A stretch of DNA of 9,371 nucleotides. It comes from Candidatus Shapirobacteria bacterium (GTDB lineage: Bacteria; Patescibacteriota; Microgenomatia; UBA12405; JAUWLS01). Below, piece by piece: positions 5,688 through 9,371 of this stretch. The stretch covers positions 1 to 9,371 of the forward strand of contig DAOUWE010000014.1 of the NCBI GenBank assembly GCA_030667285.1. The letters are read 5' to 3'. The position numbers and the translations under genes were made by a program. The notes beneath the pieces are model-generated. The model was not told where the DNA came from. It worked only from the letters and a program-made list of their open reading frames with translations, and did no database searches. Each line of letters begins with the position of its first letter. The stretch's first letter is position 1.

Positions 5688-6170
5688 ATGATACCTCAAA
5701 ATAAAAGGAACTCAAGACCAGGTCGCGAACGACCAAGTGACGGATTCACCGAAAAAGTAGTCCAAATTAAAAGAGTTTCCAAAAAAACCAAGGGTGGAAA
5801 CCAAATCTCCTTTACTTCTTTAGTGGTTATTGGTGATCAAAAAGGAAAAATAGGAATTGGTTTCGGTCGAGCAAAAGACGTAAGTTCCGCTATTAAAAAA
5901 GCCATGCGCAAAGCCAGAAACAACCCCACCGAAATTACCATCAAAAACGATACAATTACCAGTGAAATTAAACATAAATATAAATCAGCTGTCGTTCTCC
6001 TGAGGCCCGCCAGAAAAGGAACCGGAATTATCGCCGGAGGATCGATAAGGCCTTTAATAGAAGTCTCTGGTATCAAAAACATCACCACCAAAATGATGGG
6101 TACTCGAAACAAAATGTTAAACATCAAAACTGCTTACAAAGCTCTCGAAAAAATCAAACAACATGCTTAA
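5688..6170 (+). CDS. rpsE: 30S ribosomal protein S5
   Basis: S5 helps form the mRNA entry channel with S3 and S4 and influences decoding accuracy. I chose ATG 5688, 8 bases after rplR, giving 160 residues; the open frame extends upstream only into rplR. The N-terminal dsRNA-binding-like domain spans about residues 20-84 (FTEKVVQIKRVSKKTKGG, LVVIGDQKGKIGIGFGRAKD, AIKKAMRKARNN). The C-terminal domain has LLRPARKGTGIIAGG (104-118), IRPLIEVSGIKN (120-131) and MGTRNKMLNIKTAYKAL (137-153). Departures from the family are KRV for NRV, and HKYKSA where a KxGA pattern with glycine is usual. The end overlaps rplO by 8 bases, leaving no space for rpmD, which follows rpsE in most bacteria. Confidence 0.97.
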   Translation: MIPQNKRNSRPGRERPSDGFTEKVVQIKRVSKKTKGGNQISFTSLVVIGDQKGKIGIGFGRAKDVSSAIKKAMRKARNNPTEITIKNDTITSEIKHKYKSAVVLLRPARKGTGIIAGGSIRPLIEVSGIKNITTKMMGTRNKMLNIKTAYKALEKIKQHA

Positions 6171-6660
6171 CTCTCTCAAAAAAACCACTCACAAAGGTAA
6201 AAAAAGAATCGGCCGAGGCTATGGGTCCAAAAAAGGCGGCCACACCTCGACTCGAGGGTCTAAGGGAGCCAAGGCTCGTTACAAAATCAAGTTGACCTAC
6301 GATGGCACCAAAATCAAAAAAGGATGGATCAAGAGACTTCCCCTGTTGAGAGGCAAAAACAAAAACAAAAGCCAAAAAGTAAAATTGGCCATCGATCTTA
6401 ACCAGTTGGAAAAATGGTATAAAGCCAAAGAAACAGTAGGCCGAGAAGATGTTTTACAAAAACTTAACGTAAAAAAAGCCGATGAAAAGAAAATTCAAAT
6501 AAAAGTTCTTTCTCGGGGAAAATTAACCAAACCCTTGACTGTTACCATTCCTTGTTCGGCAAATGCCATCGAAGAAATTATTGCCCAGGGTGGTCAGGTT
6601 AAAACTCTGCAAGTCGACGCCCTGCAAGTCGATACAGGCTCTGCTAAAATGAAGGGATGA
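6163..6660 (+). CDS. rplO: 50S ribosomal protein L15
   Basis: L15 is a late-binding large-subunit protein whose long basic N-terminal arm threads through 23S rRNA. The 165-residue product is longer than the usual 145-150. The arm shows GRGYGSKKGGHTS (17-29) and RGSKGAKAR (31-39). The usual FEGGQxPLxRRxPKxGF stretch is degenerate, read here as YDGTKIKKGWIKRLPLLRGK. The C-terminal globular domain ends near IEEIIAQGGQVK (136-147), the typical family end, after which about 18 residues form an extension containing LQVDALQVD, a small in-frame duplication. The start overlaps rpsE by 8 bases; the TGA stop shares ATGA with secY. The call rests on the N-terminal arm, position and C-terminal GG motif. 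Confidence 0.95.
   Translation: MLNSLKKTTHKGKKRIGRGYGSKKGGHTSTRGSKGAKARYKIKLTYDGTKIKKGWIKRLPLLRGKNKNKSQKVKLAIDLNQLEKWYKAKETVGREDVLQKLNVKKADEKKIQIKVLSRGKLTKPLTVTIPCSANAIEEIIAQGGQVKTLQVDALQVDTGSAKMKG
6607..6632 (+). repeat. Short in-frame direct repeat at the 3' end of rplO
   Basis: CTGCAAGTCGA occurs at 6607-6617 and again at 6622-6632, with a period of 15 bases. It encodes LQVD twice (residues 149-152 and 154-157) in the C-terminal extension of L15. The exact identity of the bases, not only of the residues, suggests a recent tandem duplication. Confidence 0.7.
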
Positions 6661-7928
6661 AAAGCCCCGCCAAACTGATCAGACTCTATATCGAGGGGCT
6701 CAAGACACCCATTCTCCAGAAGAAGTTTTTAATCACCTTTCTTATCCTGGCTCTTTTTAGAATGGTGGCTCACATTCCTGTTCCGGGTGTAAACCTCACT
6801 CTTTTAAAACAATTTTTTGAAGGCAACCAATTTCTCTCCCTTTTGGATATTTTCTCAGGAGGCACTTTAGCCAATTTTTCCATCGCCGCCCTGGGTTTAA
6901 ATCCCTACATCAACGCCTCCATCATGCTTCAACTCATGACTATGGTTATTAAGAAATTAGAAGACCTTAGTAAAGAAGGGGAGTTTGGTCGAGAAAAAAT
7001 CAACCAATACACTCGTATTTTAACCATCCCTCTTTCTATTTTTCAGGCCTTTTCCATGTACGGAATTTTGCGCAGCCAAGACATTATCCCCACTCTTTCC
7101 CCCGTCGTCCTCGCCGCCTTAATTCTAACCATGACCGCTGGAACCATGCTCACTCTTTTCCTCGCTGAACTTATCAATCAATATGGCATAGGCAACGGTG
7201 TTTCGGTCATGATTTTTGCTGGAATTATTGCTCGCTATCCTGTCAATATCATTCAAACTTCATCCGTGGTCGGCGCAAACGGACTTTTCAACCTTATGAG
7301 CTTTTTAATTTTGGCTTTAATTTTAACCCTGGGAATAGTTTTTGTAGAAGAGGCGATTTTAAGAATTCCTATCAAATATGCCAAAACGAAACAAACTACG
7401 TACCTGCCGTTAAAAGTGGACACCGCCGGCGTTATGCCTATCATTTTTGCCCTGTCCTTAGCCACTATTCCATCCATGGTCGCTCAATTCTTAGCCACTG
7501 TCGATAATACCACTCTGGTCAATATAGCCAATGGCATCAGTAATTTCCTGATCCCTGGCTCAGCCACTTATAGTCTTTTTTACTTTACCCTGGTTGTTGT
7601 TTTTACTTACTTTTATACCGGTGTGGTTTTCAAGCCCAAAGATATTGCTCAAGATTTAAGAAAATCCGGCGCCTTTATTCCCGGCATCCGCCCCGGCAAA
7701 TCTACCGAAGCCCGTCTACAATTCCTTTCTTCCCGAGTCACCGTCATCGGCGCTGTCTTTTTGGGCTTCGTCGCTGTTATACCCAGCATTGCTCAGAATC
7801 TAACCGGAATAACCACTTTAGCCATTGGCGGTACCAGTCTCTTAATTGTGGTTTCCGTCATTATTGAACTCACCAGAAAAGTAGAAAACGTAGTCCAAAT
7901 GTATCGTTATGAAAAATTCACTTATTAA
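6657..7928 (+). CDS. secY: Preprotein translocase channel subunit SecY
   Basis: SecY forms the protein-conducting channel of the inner membrane, working with SecE, SecA and translating ribosomes. The 423-residue product has the expected ten hydrophobic segments, roughly at 24-42, 72-92, 117-137, 148-170, 180-198, 211-231, 256-278, 303-325, 360-379 and 384-404. Family motifs include HIPVPG (39-44), ALGLNPYINASIMLQL (78-93), QYGIGNGVSVMIFAGI (175-190), YLPLKVDTAGVMPIIFA (249-265) and FIPGIRPGKSTE (340-351), with Arg345 matching the functionally important loop arginine (Arg357 in E. coli). The cytosolic loop between segments 6 and 7 is short: six residues (TKQTTY, 244-249) separate YAK from LPLK, against 14 in E. 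coli by recall. The start shares ATGA with rplO; adk follows after 9 bases. Confidence 0.98.
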   Translation: MKSPAKLIRLYIEGLKTPILQKKFLITFLILALFRMVAHIPVPGVNLTLLKQFFEGNQFLSLLDIFSGGTLANFSIAALGLNPYINASIMLQLMTMVIKKLEDLSKEGEFGREKINQYTRILTIPLSIFQAFSMYGILRSQDIIPTLSPVVLAALILTMTAGTMLTLFLAELINQYGIGNGVSVMIFAGIIARYPVNIIQTSSVVGANGLFNLMSFLILALILTLGIVFVEEAILRIPIKYAKTKQTTYLPLKVDTAGVMPIIFALSLATIPSMVAQFLATVDNTTLVNIANGISNFLIPGSATYSLFYFTLVVVFTYFYTGVVFKPKDIAQDLRKSGAFIPGIRPGKSTEARLQFLSSRVTVIGAVFLGFVAVIPSIAQNLTGITTLAIGGTSLLIVVSVIIELTRKVENVVQMYRYEKFTY

Positions 7929-7937
7929 ATAACTCTT

Positions 7938-8501
7938 ATGAATTTAATCATCATCGGACCTTCAGGATCCGGAAAAGGCACTCAAGCTAAAAAAATCGCC
8001 AAAAAATACAAGCTTACCCACTTTTCCACCGGCCAACTAATACGTGGTCACATCAAAAAAAAGACCGCTCTGGGAAAAAAAGCAGAAAAATACATTAAAA
8101 CCGGTAACTGGGTTCCTACAGAAATACTATTCAAAGTGTTATTTCCTGAACTAAAAAACAATTTTATTCTGGACGGTACTCCTCGCTATTTAAAACAGTG
8201 TGGTTTACTAGACAAATATTTAGAAAAACACCACCAAAAAATTGATGCCGTCATTTATCTTTTCATTACCACCAAAGAACTTTTCCGTCGTCGGAAATTT
8301 TATGGTGACAAGTTCCAAGACGCATCTCGAACCGACAATTCAGATGAGCTATTCCGAAAAAGACTAAGGGCAGGTCAACGAACAATGTCTCCCATTATCA
8401 AATACTACCGAAAACAAGGCAAACTCATAAAGATCGACGGCAATCGCCCCATCGAGCCAATTTTTAAAGACATTTGTACCGCCCTGTCTTCTCTTTCATG
8501 A
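7938..8501 (+). CDS. adk: Adenylate kinase, short-LID form
   Basis: Adenylate kinase interconverts ATP + AMP and 2 ADP in the cytoplasm. The 187-residue product has the P-loop GPSGSGKG (7-14), the AMP-site STG (30-32) and Arg36, DGTPR (79-83) with Arg83 and Gln87 matching the AMP-binding Arg88/Gln92 of E. coli, and C-terminal RTDNSDELFRKRL (131-143), which supplies the two catalytic arginines (131 and 142, matching Arg156/Arg167). Only about a dozen residues lie where the long LID and zinc-binding domain of many bacterial enzymes would be, so this is the short-LID type. Two departures stand out: Gln33 replaces the Asp of STGDMLR, and Thr81 replaces the Phe of DGFPR. The gene has its classical place after secY, and its TGA stop overlaps map as ATGA. 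A different nucleoside monophosphate kinase specificity is possible but less likely. Confidence 0.92.
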   Translation: MNLIIIGPSGSGKGTQAKKIAKKYKLTHFSTGQLIRGHIKKKTALGKKAEKYIKTGNWVPTEILFKVLFPELKNNFILDGTPRYLKQCGLLDKYLEKHHQKIDAVIYLFITTKELFRRRKFYGDKFQDASRTDNSDELFRKRLRAGQRTMSPIIKYYRKQGKLIKIDGNRPIEPIFKDICTALSSLS

Positions 8502-9265
8502 AAAATCTTTCCACCAAACATCAGGCCCAACTAGCAGGCGGACAGGCTCTTTCCCAAATTCTTTTCTCCACTCTTTCTCGAGCCAAACCGGGAGTTTCCA
8601 CTCTCGCCCTCGAAAAATATTTTGACAAACAGCTTTCCAAAAAAGGCTTTGCCTCCTCTTTCAAAACCGTTGGAAACTATCCTTTTTCAACCTGCATCAA
8701 TTTAAACGAAGGCATTGTCCACGGTTTTCCCAAAAAAAATCAACTTATTAAAAAAGGAGATATCTTAACCATCGACGGAGGCCTTATAAATCACGGTTTT
8801 CATACCGACATGGCCTTTACCATTCCTATCGGAAAAGCCTCTTCTGCAATAAAAAAATTCCTTAAAGTAGGAGAAAAGGCCCTTGACCTGGCAATCTCAG
8901 CCGCCAAGCCGGGAAACAGAATCGGCCATATTTCCCAAGCCATTCAAAAATACATTGAATCAGCCGGTTTCAATGTTTCTCTAAGCCTTACCGGTCATTC
9001 TATCGGCAAAAGACTACACGAAAATCCTCTCATTCCAGGTGTACTTTTGGAACCCATCAAAGACACCCCTCTCATAAAGCCGGGCAAAAGTCTGGCCATA
9101 GAAGTTATCTACACCATGGGTTCTCCTGAAATTACAACCGCCACCGATGGCTGGACAGTTAACACTGTCGATCGAAAACCAAGCGCTCTTTTTGAAAAAA
9201 CCATCCTAATTACCGAGAATGGCAACCTAGAAGCTACTAATTATCTTAAAAATTTAATAAAATAG
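8498..9265 (+). CDS. map: Type I methionine aminopeptidase
   Basis: This cytoplasmic metalloenzyme removes the initiator methionine from new proteins. I chose ATG 8498, which shares ATGA with the adk stop, giving 255 residues; a TTG at 8474 would add eight residues but has no support. All five metal ligands of the pita-bread fold are visible: Asp93 in IDGG, Asp104 in HTDMAF, His167 in LTGHSIG, Glu202 in AIEVIY and Glu233 in ALFEKT, with spacings like those of E. coli MetAP. His75 (GIVHGFP) and His174 (RLHENP) match the catalytic-site histidines. Minor changes are AIEVI for AIEPI and FEKT for the usual EHT. There is no N-terminal SH3-binding or zinc extension. The stop is TAG, the only one in the window. 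Confidence 0.97.
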   Translation: MKNLSTKHQAQLAGGQALSQILFSTLSRAKPGVSTLALEKYFDKQLSKKGFASSFKTVGNYPFSTCINLNEGIVHGFPKKNQLIKKGDILTIDGGLINHGFHTDMAFTIPIGKASSAIKKFLKVGEKALDLAISAAKPGNRIGHISQAIQKYIESAGFNVSLSLTGHSIGKRLHENPLIPGVLLEPIKDTPLIKPGKSLAIEVIYTMGSPEITTATDGWTVNTVDRKPSALFEKTILITENGNLEATNYLKNLIK

Positions 9266-9270
9266 ACAAT

Positions 9271-9371
9271 ATGCCTACAGACCCAGAAAACAGAGCAGAG
9301 GGAATAGTCACCGAAGCCCTCCCAAACACACTTTTTCGAGTCAAAATGCAAGACGAAGAAAAAACTGAAAT
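9271..9371 (+). CDS. infA: Translation initiation factor IF-1, 3'-truncated by the window edge
   Basis: IF-1 is a small OB-fold factor of about 72 residues that occupies the ribosomal A site during initiation. Thirty-three codons are visible from ATG 9271, five bases after the map stop, and the frame runs off the window. The visible part has a short MPTDPENR lead, then AEGIVTEALPNTLFRVKMQDEE, matching the family pattern of GxVxEALPNxxFRVxL followed by an acidic stretch. The place directly after map is normal; rpmJ, rpsM and rpsK would be expected next but are outside the window. Confidence is high because the EALPNxxFRV motif is distinctive. Confidence 0.93.
   Translation, partial: MPTDPENRAEGIVTEALPNTLFRVKMQDEEKTE

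Noticed and set aside
7914..7945. AAATTCA / TGAATTT inverted repeat around the secY stop and adk start
   Set aside because: Seven A/T-dominated pairs with an 18-base loop make a weak stem. It could mask the adk start but has no T-run and no other support.
1..9371. Undescribed defence, mobile or secondary-metabolism system
   Set aside because: Every base is accounted for by known ribosomal, secretion or translation genes and short spacers; there is no cargo gene, integrase, repeat array or unexplained stretch.

Overview
The window is one uninterrupted, plus-strand run of 20 genes: the distal S10 cluster joined to the spc cluster and the start of the secY-adk-map-infA tail. Gene order is rplB (5'-truncated)-rpsS-rplV-rpsC-rplP-rpmC-rpsQ-rplN-rplX-rplE-rpsN-rpsH-rplF-rplR-rpsE-rplO-secY-adk-map-infA (3'-truncated). 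This is the classical bacterial order except that rpmD (ribosomal protein L30) is absent: rpsE and rplO overlap by 8 bases, so there is no room for it. All genes use the standard bacterial code. Stops are mostly TAA; TGA occurs only in three ATGA overlaps (rpsQ/rplN, rplO/secY, adk/map) and TAG once (map). TGA as a stop excludes the TGA=Gly code of Gracilibacteria/Absconditabacteria.

The organism is a bacterium. Missing L30, a small zinc-binding S14, divergent and lysine-rich ribosomal proteins, and extreme compaction (about 65 intergenic bases in all, largest gap 22) suggest the Candidate Phyla Radiation (Patescibacteria). Microgenomates is a soft guess that I cannot prove here. Clear Shine-Dalgarno sequences are rare; most starts sit directly behind A-rich tracts next to the previous stop.

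Layout: 3-2680 holds the S10-cluster genes (L2, S19, L22, S3, L16, L29). The region 2655-6660 holds S17 and the spc genes (L14, L24, L5, S14, S8, L6, L18, S5, L15). The region 6657-9371 holds the SecY translocase channel, a short-LID adenylate kinase, type I methionine aminopeptidase and the start of IF-1. The logic is co-production of ribosome parts with the membrane channel, the N-terminal processing enzyme, an initiation factor and the enzyme that balances adenylate nucleotides. I see no promoter, terminator, RNA gene, mobile element or CRISPR array.

I found no new multi-gene system. The points worth a second look are molecular: loss of rpmD, Pro in place of the conserved Arg81 of L16, a shortened SecY cytosolic 6/7 loop, an unusual L22 tunnel-loop sequence, substitutions in adenylate kinase, strong hairpins inside rplN and rplE, and a small in-frame duplication at the L15 C-terminus.
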